Part shown: in pieces, positions 43,116 to 51,734 of the stretch
Layout of the letters: each line of letters opens with the position of its first letter
Position numbering within the stretch: the stretch's first letter is position 1
Origin: Peptococcaceae bacterium BICA1-7
GTDB taxonomy: Bacteria > Bacillota > Desulfotomaculia > Desulfotomaculales > Desulfocucumaceae
Reading direction: 5' to 3'
Assembly: GCA_000802095.1 (NCBI GenBank)
Contig: JUEB01000026.1
Span: 1-64,000, forward strand
Length of the DNA stretch: 64,000 nucleotides
The notes under the pieces: generated by a model
Seen by the model: only the letters and a program-made list of their open reading frames with translations
Databases searched by the model: none
What the model was told of the DNA's origin: nothing
Position numbers and translations under genes: made by a program

Positions 43116-43357
43116 GGTACCTCCGTGGTATATACTGCTAGGCTATTTTCCCATATTTTTTACAATAATTCAAATTGCTATAAAGTCATTTTACCCCGGT
43201 TATCACCAGTATAGCATTGTTTTCCAGAGCAGCCGGCTGGTAACAGTATTTATTATAACAACATAATACCCCGGTGAATACCCTGCAGGTCTGACTTAAA
43301 GGATTATAAGCCAGGAGTATAGAAGTATTTTCAAAAATGTTAATTGGGGGAAATAAA

Positions 43358-44560
43358 GTGAAATACCTTGTTATATTGGGAGACGGTATGGCTGACTACA
43401 GGTGCGCGGACCTGGGCGGCAAGACTCCACTGCAGTACGCGGTCAAGCCCAATATGGATTTTATGGCCTCCAGGGGAAGTATTGGTCTGGTGAGAACAGT
43501 GGCTCCAGGAATGCCCCCGGGAAGCGATGTGGCCAATCTGAGCGTGATGGGCTATGACCCTGCCCTGTACTATACAGGAAGGGCTCCACTGGAAGCCGTA
43601 AGCATGGGGGTGAGTCTGGGGGAAAATGATGTGGCCTTCCGCTGCAACCTGGTCACCCTTTCCGCTGAAAGAACATACGAGAAGAAATCCATGGTCGATT
43701 ACAGCTCCGGTGAGATTAATTCTGCCAGGGCGGCAGAGCTTATAAAGGACCTGGCGGCCCATTTAAAAAGCCGGGAGATGATTTTTTATCCCGGCATAAG
43801 CTACCGGCACCTGATGGTGTGGAGCGGCGGCCCGGCAGACACTGTGCTGACCCCTCCCCATGACATTTCGGGAAGGGTGGTGGGTGAATACCTGCCCAAA
43901 GGCAGTGGATCTGAGGCCCTCCTGGCGGTGATGAAGGAAAGCAGCCTCTTTTTACAGGATCACCCTCTGAACAGACCGGCTGGTGACCAAAGGCCGGCCA
44001 ATTCTGTCTGGTTCTGGGGTCAGGGAAAAACCCCTTCGATACCGGACTTCAGGGATAAGTACGGACTCTTTGGGGCTGTTATTTCGGCGGTGGACCTGAT
44101 TAAGGGCATAGGAAAGTGTGCAGATATGGATGTTATAGAGGTGGAGGGCGCCACCGGCAACCTTCACACCAATTTCTCCGGAAAGGCTGTCGCGGCAATG
44201 GATGCCTTCAGGATGGGGGCTGATCTGGTCTACCTGCATATTGAGGCGCCGGACGAGGCCGGCCACCAGGGAGATACCGGCGCCAAGGTAAAGGCCATAG
44301 AGGAGATTGACAGGCAGGTGCTGGGGCCGCTGCTCACCGGAATGGAGGAGTTTGGCAGGTTCAGGGTAATGCTGCTGCCGGACCACCCCACTCCGCTGGC
44401 TTTGATGACTCACACCTCCGACCCGGTCCCCTTTGCCATATACGATTCAGACAGGCAGGCGGACAATAGCGGAAAAACTTATTGCGAAGAGGACGCCGCC
44501 GGAGGAACCTTTATAGAGCAGGGACATGAGCTGATGGAGTTTTTTACTAAGGGGTATTAA
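43358..44560 (+). CDS. apgM: 2,3-bisphosphoglycerate-independent phosphoglycerate mutase, archaeal type
   Basis: 400 residues from GTG 43358 (GGGGG eight bases before; the ATG at 43337 lies upstream of that site). Alkaline-phosphatase fold: metal-binding Asp in VILGDGMADY, active-site Ser in GSDVANLSVMGYDP, then HIEAPDEAGHQGD, LLPDHPTP and THTSDPVPF for the second metal set. It interconverts 3- and 2-phosphoglycerate in glycolysis/gluconeogenesis. The apgM type is typical of archaea and some Clostridia. Some family members act as phosphonopyruvate decarboxylase-like or cofactor-independent homoserine kinase (ThrB2); being next to lysC-thrB-hom, that alternative deserves mention, but a normal thrB is present. 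Confidence 0.85.
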   Translation: MKYLVILGDGMADYRCADLGGKTPLQYAVKPNMDFMASRGSIGLVRTVAPGMPPGSDVANLSVMGYDPALYYTGRAPLEAVSMGVSLGENDVAFRCNLVTLSAERTYEKKSMVDYSSGEINSARAAELIKDLAAHLKSREMIFYPGISYRHLMVWSGGPADTVLTPPHDISGRVVGEYLPKGSGSEALLAVMKESSLFLQDHPLNRPAGDQRPANSVWFWGQGKTPSIPDFRDKYGLFGAVISAVDLIKGIGKCADMDVIEVEGATGNLHTNFSGKAVAAMDAFRMGADLVYLHIEAPDEAGHQGDTGAKVKAIEEIDRQVLGPLLTGMEEFGRFRVMLLPDHPTPLALMTHTSDPVPFAIYDSDRQADNSGKTYCEEDAAGGTFIEQGHELMEFFTKGY

Positions 44561-44564
44561 TAAG

Positions 44565-44585
44565 CGGTCGGAATTCAGAATTCAG
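44565..44585 (-). repeat. ATTCTGA heptad repeat, short copy
   Basis: CGGTCGGAATTCAGAATTC then AGACAACC, the complement of the GAATTCTGAATTCCGACCG core seen at 22446-22486. Confidence 0.6.
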
Positions 44586-44637
44586 ACAACCGGGCTTATA
44601 AAAGCAGCCACCAAGGAGAATGAAAATGCGGTCCTTT

Positions 44638-44838
44638 TTAAGCCACAGAGGACACAGAGGTTTTTTAAGACCTGTTTGAATGCTATATGAGGTTTTTATT
44701 ATATAGATTGGAAAAGGGTTGATAAAAAACTCTAATTTTTTACTCTGCTTCAGACCTAAGAGTAATGCTAAAGAGTTAATTCTCTGTGATCTCTGTGTCC
44801 TCTGTGGCCAATAAAGACCCAGGTGATTGTCAGGGTAG
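44638..44838 (-). repeat. CACAGAGGACACAGAG repeat element, copy 2
   Basis: Reverse-complement counterpart of 9390-9587. Ends AGCCACAGAGGACACAGAGG and CTCTGTGTCCTCTGTGGCC; on the minus strand the left flank (AATCACCTGGGTCTTTATTG) and interior (GGTCTGAAG, AAATTAGAG, AGCATTCAA) also align. Non-coding, between apgM and lysC. Confidence 0.75.
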
Positions 44839-44890
44839 AATAAAAGGGTCATCCCCGCTAAAAACTCTGGCGACCTGTGGGTTTATAAGC

Positions 44891-44919
44891 AAAAAGTGCC
44901 TGTGATAAGGCACTTTTTT
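44891..44919. terminator. Bidirectional terminator between apgM and lysC
   Basis: AAAAAGTGCCT/AAGGCACTTTTTT stem with a 5-nt loop, with T-runs on both strands. It serves the convergent apgM (plus) and lysC (minus). Confidence 0.88.
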
Positions 44920-44953
44920 GACTGCTTAATTACCTGGCTAGATTGTACTCCAA

Positions 44954-46168
44954 TTAAAGCTCGGCCATTTTAAATTTATCGTGCAGGGCCTGAACTGCCA
45001 TTTCGGCCTGGCTGGCCTTTATTATACAGGAGACCTTTATCTCCGAGGTGCTGATCATCTCCAGGTTTATATTTTGACTGGAGAGGGCCTCAAAAATCAT
45101 GGCTGCCACTCCGGGATTGCTGACCATTCCCGCTCCCACCACAGAGACCTTGGCTATATCATCGTCCCAGGTATAACCTGAAAAGCCCACTTCACTCTTT
45201 ATTCTTTCCATAACCGATTGCACCTTTTTCAGATCAGTGGCGGCAATGGTGAAAGAAATGTCGTTAACCTCGTTTCTCATGGCGCTCTGTATGATCATGT
45301 CCACGTTTATATGCTCCTCGGCCAGGGCGCTAAATATTTTATAGGCGATGCCCGGCCTGTCCGGAACGTCAAAAAGCCCGAATTTGGCTACCTTCAGATC
45401 GTGAGCTACACCTGTTACCACCAGTGTCTTTTCCATATTGCCAGCCTCCTTGACTATTGTGCCGGAATTATTATTAAAACTGCTCCTTACATGGAGCTTT
45501 ATATTATACATCTTGGCGCACTCCACTGATCTGGGGTGCAGCACCTGTGCTCCCAGGTGGGCCAGTTCCAGCATTTCATCATAAGTAATAATGTCCAGTT
45601 TTTTTGCATCCCGGACAACCCTGGGGTCGGTGGTGTATACACCGTCCACATCAGTGTATATTTCACAGACATCGGCTTTTAAGGCGGCAGCCAGCGCCAC
45701 AGCGGTTGTGTCGGAGCCGCCCCTGCCCAGGGTGGTTATGTCCCCATACCTGTTTATGCCCTGGAAGCCGGCCACTATCACAACTTTTCCCGAGGCCAGC
45801 TCTTCCCTGATCCTGTCGCACTGAATGTCTTTTATGCGGGCCTTGGTGTGCACCCTGTCAGTTTGAATGCCGGCCTGGGGCCCGGTCATGGAGATGGCTC
45901 CCAGTCCGTGGTTCTGTACGGCCATGGCCAGAAGGCCGATGGAAACCTGCTCGCCGGTGGAAAGTATCATATCCAGCTCCCTCTCCGCCGGGCTGTCAGA
46001 TATGCTATTAATCAGGTCAATCAGCTCATCGGTGGTGTCTCCCATGGCCGATACCACCACTACAACATCATGGCCCTCACTCTTTACCCCGGCCACTCTG
46101 CCGGCAACTCTTTTTATCCTCTCCGCATTGGCAACAGAACTTCCTCCGTATTTTTGCACTATAAGCAT
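44954..46168 (-). CDS. lysC: Aspartate kinase
   Basis: 404 residues. Amino-acid-kinase domain with VQKYGGSSVANAERIKRVA (4-22), STGEQVSIGLLAM and TTLGRGGSDTTAVALAAAL; two C-terminal ACT domains (FDVPDRPGIAYKIFSAL and VSVVGAGMVSNPGVAAMIF) for feedback by lysine and/or threonine. It phosphorylates aspartate, the first step towards lysine, threonine and methionine. It is a monofunctional class II enzyme; an internal beta-subunit start, as in B. subtilis, could exist but was not located. Last gene of the ACT-hom-thrB-lysC series, 236 bp after thrB with repeats in the gap. Confidence 0.95.
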   Translation of the reverse strand: MLIVQKYGGSSVANAERIKRVAGRVAGVKSEGHDVVVVVSAMGDTTDELIDLINSISDSPAERELDMILSTGEQVSIGLLAMAVQNHGLGAISMTGPQAGIQTDRVHTKARIKDIQCDRIREELASGKVVIVAGFQGINRYGDITTLGRGGSDTTAVALAAALKADVCEIYTDVDGVYTTDPRVVRDAKKLDIITYDEMLELAHLGAQVLHPRSVECAKMYNIKLHVRSSFNNNSGTIVKEAGNMEKTLVVTGVAHDLKVAKFGLFDVPDRPGIAYKIFSALAEEHINVDMIIQSAMRNEVNDISFTIAATDLKKVQSVMERIKSEVGFSGYTWDDDIAKVSVVGAGMVSNPGVAAMIFEALSSQNINLEMISTSEIKVSCIIKASQAEMAVQALHDKFKMAEL

Positions 46169-46216
46169 GTCCTTACTCTATCCCTTTCGCTATTATATTT
46201 TACTAAAAAGCATTAC

Positions 46217-46252
46217 GGCCGGCTGAATTCAGAACTCAGAATGGTTTGGGCA
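46217..46252 (-). repeat. ATTCTGA heptad repeat, copy
   Basis: Minus strand GGGCATGCCCAAACCATTC, then TGAGTTCTGAATTCAG; the same head and core as 29081-29135. Confidence 0.7.
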
Positions 46253-46275
46253 TGCCCTATAAGTTAAATCCGGGC

Positions 46276-46326
46276 TCATAAATCTCTGTGTCCTCTGTGT
46301 GCTCTGTGGTTTAAAAAGGACCTGAG
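46276..46326 (-). repeat. CACAGAGGACACAGAG repeat, partial copy
   Basis: Minus strand AGGTCCTTTTTAAACCACAG, then AGCACACAGAGGACACAGAG: only one arm of the longer element found at 9390-9587 and 44638-44838. Lies in the thrB-lysC gap. Confidence 0.6.
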
Positions 46327-46404
46327 TTTTTATCCTTCCCGGTGGCCGCTTTGGGCGTCCGGTTGAGTGGATTCTGACTTCCGGCTTCCACCGCCTATTG
46401 GCGG

Positions 46405-47307
46405 CTATTTTATCTCCAGTGCCCTGGCGCCCACAGGAGAGATATCCAGCACCAGGGACCTGGCTGAAATTCCATTCTGTCTAAAGGTGTCCCGCATAAC
46501 CCGGGCTATTAAATCCATATTGTGGTCTGAGTACGCTACTATTGAAGGACCTGCACCGCTTAAGGTTATACCTTTGGCCCCGGCCAGTTTGGCGGCGGCA
46601 AAAACTTTTTTCATGCCGGGCACCAGAGATGTCCTGTACGGCTGGTGAATCCGGTCCTCCATAGCTGTTCCGAACTGGTTTATATCCCCGGAATAAAGTG
46701 AGGCTATAAGAAGGGCCACCCTGCCCAGATTGAAGGCAGCATCGTTTAGGGGCACCTGCTGGGGAAGGGCCTCTCTTGACGTTCTGGTGGAGAGGGTAAA
46801 ATCCGGGATGGATACCACCGCCCTCAGGTTTTTTGGGGGCAGTATCTTATGGCACTTCACATCTCCATCGGCGTGAACAGCAACCACTATGCCTCCCAGT
46901 ACGGCTGCGGCAATATTGTCAGGATGACCTTCCATGGAGAAGGCGCTGTTTATTATATCTTTTTGGGAGAGCTTGTTACCGGACAGTATATTGGCTGCAA
47001 TCATTCCGCCGATAATGGCGGCGGTGCTGCTGCCAAGTCCCCGGGAAACAGGAATGCTGTTAGTAAGTTTTATCTTAAGGCCGGCAGGCTCCTGTCCTGA
47101 AAGCCTGAATACCCTCTGGGCGGCCAGGTAGACCATATTTTTTTCATCCTTGGGTATTTCGGATGCTCCCTCACCCTGTATCTCAATAAAAAGGCCTGCC
47201 GGAGAGAATGACATTTCCACGGTATTGTACAGCTGCAGGGCCATACCCAGGCAGTCAAATCCAGGACCCATATTTGCTGTTGTGGCAGGAACCTGCACTC
47301 TGACCAT
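46405..47307 (-). CDS. thrB: Homoserine kinase
   Basis: 300 residues, GHMP kinase fold. N-terminal VQVPATTANMGPGFDCLGMAL (about 4-24), the ATP loop PVSRGLGSSTAAIIGG (motif 2) and the C-terminal GAKGITLSGAGPSIVA (motif 3). It phosphorylates homoserine for threonine synthesis. ATG at 47307 is 10 bp after hom. A short GC hairpin (46391-46404) follows its stop but has no U-run. No thrC is seen in the window. Confidence 0.95.
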   Translation of the reverse strand: MVRVQVPATTANMGPGFDCLGMALQLYNTVEMSFSPAGLFIEIQGEGASEIPKDEKNMVYLAAQRVFRLSGQEPAGLKIKLTNSIPVSRGLGSSTAAIIGGMIAANILSGNKLSQKDIINSAFSMEGHPDNIAAAVLGGIVVAVHADGDVKCHKILPPKNLRAVVSIPDFTLSTRTSREALPQQVPLNDAAFNLGRVALLIASLYSGDINQFGTAMEDRIHQPYRTSLVPGMKKVFAAAKLAGAKGITLSGAGPSIVAYSDHNMDLIARVMRDTFRQNGISARSLVLDISPVGARALEIK

Positions 47308-47317
47308 GGTTATCCTC

Positions 47318-48601
47318 CTAGTCTCCCTCGACCCTGATCATGCTAGATATTTCGCCTACTGCGGAAAGCTCTTCAATAATCTTTAAGGCGCTCTGTATGT
47401 ATCTTTCCCTGACCAGATGCGTTACCAGCACAATTTCCGCCATATCACCATCAGTGTGTTTTTGCAGCACCGAGGCGATGCTTACATTTTTTTCACCCAG
47501 GGCGTAGGCGATAGATGCCAGTACCCCGGGCCGGTCTTTAACCTTTAGCCGGAGATAGTATTTGCTTTCTATATCACCTATGTCCTTTATGGTTTTGTCC
47601 TCGTAGCAGGTGCAGCTTATTCCGGTAATTCCTCTGGCCCTGTTTCTGGCGGCCTCCATTATGTCTGCCGCCACAGCGCTTCCGGTAGGCAGGTCGCCTG
47701 CGCCGCGCCCGAAAAACATAACATCGCCAACTGCGTCACCCTTCACGAAAATGGCGTTAAAAACATCGTTTACCGATGCCAGGGGGTGGGTTTGCGGTAT
47801 AAAGCAGGGGTGCACCCTGGCCTCCACTCCATCCCCGGTGTCCTTGGCTATTCCCAGAAGTTTTATTATATACTTAAGCTCTTTGGCATAGGCAATGTCT
47901 TCGCTGGTAATCCTGGTAATGCCCTCTGCGAAAACGTCATTTAAGGTCACCCGGGTGTTGAAGGCGATGGATGCCAGTATGGAAAGTTTGCGCGCAGCGT
48001 CAAAGCCATCCACATCAGCGCTGGGATCGGACTCTGCGTAGCCTCTTTGCTGGGCCTCCCGCAGTACATCAGCAAAGTCGGACCCCTCAGCGGTCATTTT
48101 TGAAAGCATATAATTGGTGGTGCCATTTATTATTCCGATCACTTCCTGCAGGCGGTTGGCTGCCAGACAGTGCTTAAGAGGCCTGATGATAGGTATGCCT
48201 CCTCCCACGCTTCCCTCAAACAGAAGATCGGTTCCATACTCATCAGCAGCGCTGAACAGCTCTTTACCGTGTATGGCCATCATGTCTTTGTTGGCCGTAA
48301 CAATACTTTTGCCTCTTTTCATGGCCTCTAAAACATAATCTCTGGCCGGCTGGGTGCCCCCCATTACTTCCACTATTATGTCTATATCACTGTTCTCAAT
48401 TACATCCCCGGGATTTTCAGTAAGAAGCAGGGGATCTGTGGCAATGCCTCTTTTCTTTGCAGAGTCCCTTACCAGTATTTTGGCCACCTCAATGCGGGCC
48501 CCCACCTTTTTGGCGATGCTGTCGGCGTTGCCGGAAAGTATTCTCAAGGCCCCCGACCCAACCGTTCCAAGACCAAGAAAGCCTATCTTGATAGTCTTCA
48601 T
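47318..48601 (-). CDS. hom: Homoserine dehydrogenase
   Basis: 427 residues. NAD(P)-binding GFLGLGTVGSGALRIL (about 7-22), catalytic region with TANKDMMAIHG, EGSVGGGIPIIRPLKH and GIINGTTNYMLSKM, Asp/Lys in ESDPSADVDGFDAARKLSI, and a C-terminal ACT domain (KDRPGVLASIAYALGEKNVS) for threonine feedback. It reduces aspartate semialdehyde to homoserine. ATG at 48601, 26 bp after the ACT-domain gene. Confidence 0.96.
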   Translation of the reverse strand: MKTIKIGFLGLGTVGSGALRILSGNADSIAKKVGARIEVAKILVRDSAKKRGIATDPLLLTENPGDVIENSDIDIIVEVMGGTQPARDYVLEAMKRGKSIVTANKDMMAIHGKELFSAADEYGTDLLFEGSVGGGIPIIRPLKHCLAANRLQEVIGIINGTTNYMLSKMTAEGSDFADVLREAQQRGYAESDPSADVDGFDAARKLSILASIAFNTRVTLNDVFAEGITRITSEDIAYAKELKYIIKLLGIAKDTGDGVEARVHPCFIPQTHPLASVNDVFNAIFVKGDAVGDVMFFGRGAGDLPTGSAVAADIMEAARNRARGITGISCTCYEDKTIKDIGDIESKYYLRLKVKDRPGVLASIAYALGEKNVSIASVLQKHTDGDMAEIVLVTHLVRERYIQSALKIIEELSAVGEISSMIRVEGD

Positions 48602-48627
48602 TTACTATTCTCTCCCTTAAAATATGC

Positions 48628-49056
48628 TTATAGTTCCAGCAGGGAAACTGCTTTGACTCCATCTATATTTCTTATTTCCTCCAGCACGGTATCGATATCC
48701 ACGGTAAGGTTGGCTATATCCAGCTTGATGCAAACCCCGGCCAGGCCCTCTACCGGAAGTTCCTGTCTGATGGTGATTATATTGCCCTGCCGGGAGGCTA
48801 TCATTGAAAGTACTGTGGAGAGAACACCGGCCCGGTGCTCCAGGGTCAGGTTAATGGTTATTTCCCGCCCCTTGAAGTGGGAGTGGAAGGAGAATACCCT
48901 GTCCCTGTACTTGTAGTACGCGCTTCTGCTGAGCTTTACCCTGTCCACAGCCTCGTTTATGGTCACGGCCTCACCCTTTTGAAGCATTTCCTTGGCCCGC
49001 ACCGTTTTTAGTATGGACTCGGGGAGGATGTCTTCCCGAACCAGATAAAACTTCAT
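48628..49056 (-). CDS. ACT domain-containing regulator (UPF0735, PheB-like)
   Basis: 142 residues. The N-terminal half has a predicted helix-turn-helix (EAVTINEAVDRVKLSRSAYYKYRDRV), and the C-terminal half is an ACT domain (LEHRAGVLSTVLSMIASRQGN). UPF0735/PheB proteins commonly precede hom and thrB in Firmicutes and Clostridia and are assumed to sense an amino acid, but no activity is proven. It is the first gene of the operon after a good sigma-A promoter (49129-49158). ATG at 49056. Confidence 0.88.
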   Translation of the reverse strand: MKFYLVREDILPESILKTVRAKEMLQKGEAVTINEAVDRVKLSRSAYYKYRDRVFSFHSHFKGREITINLTLEHRAGVLSTVLSMIASRQGNIITIRQELPVEGLAGVCIKLDIANLTVDIDTVLEEIRNIDGVKAVSLLEL

Positions 49057-49128
49057 AGTAACACTTCCCTGCTTTGTCCCAATGCTTTTTGTCCGTTCAC
49101 GATGGATATTATTCCATCAATGGTAGAC

Positions 49129-49158
49129 ATTATATCACCATAGATAGTTGTCTGGCAA
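49129..49158 (-). promoter_or_regulatory. Sigma-A promoter of the threonine operon
   Basis: Minus strand TTGCCA (49153-49158), 18-bp spacer, TATAAT (49129-49134), about 75 bp before the ACT gene ATG. It abuts the terminator of spoIVA-side transcription (49158-49185). No T-box or leader peptide was seen in the leader. Confidence 0.65.
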
Positions 49159-49185
49159 TAAAAAAATCGCCCTGTCGGGCGATTT
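49158..49185 (-). terminator. Terminator after spoIVA
   Basis: AAATCGCCC/GGGCGATTT stem, followed on the minus strand by TTTTTTTATT. It lies about 120 bp past the spoIVA stop. Confidence 0.85.
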
Positions 49186-49235
49186 GCAGCGCAGTCAGAC
49201 AATATAAAATATTTTTACAATAGCTTATCAATAGA

Positions 49236-49307
49236 GGACAACTCCAATTGGGAACATTCCTGTCCACAAAGGAATACCAAATCTTCAGCAGGTGTGTCCC
49301 CTTTCCG
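49236..49307 (-). repeat. GGGGACACACCTGC foldback repeat, copy 2
   Basis: Minus strand AAAGGGGACACACCTGCTG, then TATTCCTTTGTGGACAGG and AATGTTCCCAATTGG: inverted copy of 22347-22415. It begins directly after the spoIVA stop, as copy 1 begins directly after the lexA stop. Confidence 0.7.
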
Positions 49308-50786
49308 CTAAATTATTATACAGATAAGCCCTCCGCTTCCCTCGTTGACTATTCTCTGCAGTGTTTCCTGAAGCTTTACCTGGGCGTTTTCGGGCATTCT
49401 GTGCAGCTTGTTCTGTATTCCCTCCCTCACCAGGTCGTGCAGCGACTTGCCAAATATTTCCGAGTCCCATATCTTTTGCGGGTTTTCTTCAAACTCATTG
49501 AGCATATACCTGACCAGTTCCTCGCACTGCTTTTCCGTGCCTATTATAGGTGTAATCTCTGTGGTTATATCGGCCCTTATAACATGCAGTGAAGGTGCGC
49601 TGGCCTTCAGCTTCACACCGAAGCGGTTGCCCTGGCGGATAAGCTCCGGCTCTTCCAGGTTCATTTCATCAATCCTGGGTGTAACCACTCCGTACCCGGT
49701 CTCTCTTACCTCCTGGAGAGCTACGGATACCTTGTCGTACTCCCTCTTGGCCAGGGACAGGTCTTTTACCAGCCGGAACAGCTCGTGGTCTCCCTCCACT
49801 GAAAAACCTGTTTCTTCGCTCAGCACCCTATAAAATAGATCTGGTTTCGAGGATATGTCTATGGCGGCCACACCTGTGCCCATATCCATTTTATTGAGAG
49901 CAACGCTGGAAACAAAGTCGTATTCCCCGAGGTTTTCCACTGCGGAGTCGATATCCCGGAGACGCCTCACATGGCGTACTGTTTCTCGAACCGCCTCCTC
50001 GAATTTTTCCCTGAGCCAGTGTTTGCCCTCAAGCTCCTCAACCCAGTTGGGCAGTGAAATATTGACCTCATTAACGGGAAACTCATAGAGCACCTTTTCC
50101 AGTATGGAAAGAATGTCTACCTGGGTGAGCTCTGCGCAGTTTACAGGCAGTACCGGAACATCATATTTCTCGGATAGCTCTTCAGATAGCTCCTGGGCCT
50201 CGGGTGATTCAGGCGCCCCGGTATTCATTATTATAATGAAGGGCCTTTTGATATCCTTGAATTCTTCGATGACCCTTTCCTCGGCCTCGATATAATTCTC
50301 TCTGGGCAGGTCCGTAATGCTTCCATCGGTGGTAACCACTATCCCCAGAGTGGAGTGTTCCGAAATAACCTTTCTGGTGCCCAGTTCGGCTGCCTCCTGG
50401 AATGGTATGGGCTCCTCGTACCAGGGGGTGGAAACCATCCTCGGGCCATCCTCTTCTTCATAGCCCAGGGCTCCGTCCACCCTGTAGCCGACGCAGTCTA
50501 CAAGACGCATCTTAACCTTTAGCCCGCTGGATACATTTATTTCCACCGCCTCATTGGGTACAAATTTTGGCTCGGTGGTCATTATGGTCCTGCCTGCGCC
50601 GCTCTGGGGAAGCTCGTCCCTGGCTCTTTCCCTTTCATGCACATTTTTGATGTTGGGGATAACCAGAAGCTCCATAAATTTCTTTATGAAAGTTGACTTC
50701 CCTGTTCTTACCCCGCCGCCTATGCCCAGGTACAGGTCGCCGCCTGTTCTTTCAGCGATATCCCTGAAGATGTCCAGTTTTTCCAT
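49308..50786 (-). CDS. spoIVA: Stage IV sporulation protein A
   Basis: 492 residues, full length. N-terminal TRAFAC-type ATPase with Walker A GGGVRTGKSTFIKKFM (about 24-39), the following RTIMTTEPKFVPNEAVEI and VDCVGYRVDGALGYEE, and a central NTG-type recognition loop (IIMNTGAPES). The C-terminal region ends GSGGLICIII, the conserved membrane-anchoring/SpoVM-binding tail. SpoIVA polymerises on the forespore surface as the base of the coat. Its presence shows that the organism forms endospores. ATG at 50786 with GAGGAGGGAG upstream. Confidence 0.97.
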   Translation of the reverse strand: MEKLDIFRDIAERTGGDLYLGIGGGVRTGKSTFIKKFMELLVIPNIKNVHERERARDELPQSGAGRTIMTTEPKFVPNEAVEINVSSGLKVKMRLVDCVGYRVDGALGYEEEDGPRMVSTPWYEEPIPFQEAAELGTRKVISEHSTLGIVVTTDGSITDLPRENYIEAEERVIEEFKDIKRPFIIIMNTGAPESPEAQELSEELSEKYDVPVLPVNCAELTQVDILSILEKVLYEFPVNEVNISLPNWVEELEGKHWLREKFEEAVRETVRHVRRLRDIDSAVENLGEYDFVSSVALNKMDMGTGVAAIDISSKPDLFYRVLSEETGFSVEGDHELFRLVKDLSLAKREYDKVSVALQEVRETGYGVVTPRIDEMNLEEPELIRQGNRFGVKLKASAPSLHVIRADITTEITPIIGTEKQCEELVRYMLNEFEENPQKIWDSEIFGKSLHDLVREGIQNKLHRMPENAQVKLQETLQRIVNEGSGGLICIII

Positions 50787-51124
50787 AACACTCCCTCCTC
50801 TAAAAAAGTAAAAATATTTATATGAAGACTTAAAACTAATTGCATCCCCCCTAACCCTGCCGCAGACCGGCTACCTGAGGCGGGTGTGTTGAGAGTAAAG
50901 TCCAAGTGTAGTTTTTTCCAGTGGCATACGTTAACAATATATATATATGAGCAGTTGGACCAAATATTACAGTGTGGGACATTTTGGTACGGTATAAATG
51001 GGTTTATTTGGTGTAAGAAAATTGTCTCAATTGTTATTTTGTGGGCAGGAAAACAGTCTTGCCGGTAGAAAATAGTAGGTTATAAAATGCGATTTTGATG
51101 ATTTGTTGGTAATGGAGGATATTT
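50787..51124. other. AT-rich gap between divergent spoIVA and NlpC/P60 genes
   Basis: No gene. It contains the likely spoIVA promoter at its left side and the GGAGG ribosome site of the NlpC gene at its right end. A c-di-AMP (ydaO) riboswitch, frequent before such hydrolases, was looked for but its conserved core is not visible. A partly GC-rich patch at 50850-50885 can fold weakly. Confidence 0.5.
50817..50843 (-). promoter_or_regulatory. Candidate sigma-E promoter of spoIVA
   Basis: Minus strand GCAATT (50838-50843), 13-bp gap, CATATAAA (50817-50824). The -10 fits the sigma-E consensus CATA-C/T-A well; the -35 is weaker. In Bacillus spoIVA is transcribed by sigma-E in the mother cell. Confidence 0.4.
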
Positions 51125-51709
51125 ATGGTAAAGAATAAATTAATATTTTTAATAGGGCTCATTATATTTATGCTCCCGTTACCTGCTTATGCTATGCAGA
51201 CCCCGGCGCAGTACGCAGCAATGATCGGAATGGTGGTGCCGATGGCTGATCTGGAGGGCCTGGCGGCCCCGGCGCCCCTGGTGGCGAAAAGGGAGGCTGT
51301 TGTAGTATCACGATCAACAGGCGGGCAGGACTATCAGAAAGTATTAAAAATGGCCACATCCCTTTTGGGCAGTAAATACAAGTATGGTGGAAGCGGACCG
51401 GATGTGTTTGACTGCTCGGGCTTCACCATGTACGTATTCGGCACTGCAGGCTACAAACTGCCGCACTCTGCCTCAGATCAGGCCGGCTATGGGATTCCTG
51501 TAAGTAAAGAGAATCTGATGCCCGGCGATCTGGTTTTCTTCAGCTATTACAACCAGCCCGGCATTAACCATGTGGGAATATATACAGGTGACAATGAATT
51601 CATACATGCCTCTTCTTCTGAAAATAACGGTAAAACTGTTACTGTAAGTAAGATGAACAGCAAGTACTACGAGGATAATTATAAAGGCGCCAGAAGGCTT
51701 TTAAGATAA
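51125..51709 (+). CDS. Secreted NlpC/P60 peptidoglycan hydrolase
   Basis: 194 residues. A signal peptide of about 23 residues (LIFLIGLIIFMLPLPAYA) is followed by a linker of about 45 residues and the NlpC/P60 domain from about residue 72. Catalytic Cys is in FDCSGFTMYVF, His in NHVGIYTGDN, and the third polar residue is the His of EFIHASS. It cuts the D-gamma-Glu-diamino acid bond of wall peptides. It has no SH3 or LysM wall-binding domain, so it is smaller than most autolysins and could act in sporulation or germination. ATG with GGAGG six bases before. Confidence 0.9.
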   Translation: MVKNKLIFLIGLIIFMLPLPAYAMQTPAQYAAMIGMVVPMADLEGLAAPAPLVAKREAVVVSRSTGGQDYQKVLKMATSLLGSKYKYGGSGPDVFDCSGFTMYVFGTAGYKLPHSASDQAGYGIPVSKENLMPGDLVFFSYYNQPGINHVGIYTGDNEFIHASSSENNGKTVTVSKMNSKYYEDNYKGARRLLR

Positions 51710-51710
51710 A

Positions 51711-51734
51711 AAACCGCCTCGGGCGGTTTTTTTT
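51711..51734 (+). terminator. Terminator of the NlpC/P60 gene
   Basis: AACCGCC-TCG-GGCGGTT stem followed by TTTTTT, directly after the stop codon. Confidence 0.9.

Noticed and set aside
46391-46404. Terminator after thrB (CCGCC-TATT-GGCGG)
   Set aside because: Short stem without a U-run on the minus strand; lysC downstream is probably on the same transcript.
49057-49160. T-box or leader attenuator before the ACT-hom-thrB-lysC operon
   Set aside because: No T-box sequence (GGTGG-ACCGCG type) and no Thr/Ile-rich leader peptide; only a sigma-A promoter and about 70 bases of plain leader.
50850-51124. c-di-AMP (ydaO) riboswitch before the NlpC/P60 gene
   Set aside because: Such riboswitches often precede wall hydrolases in Clostridia, but the conserved core and junction sequences are not visible; the leader is mostly AT-rich.
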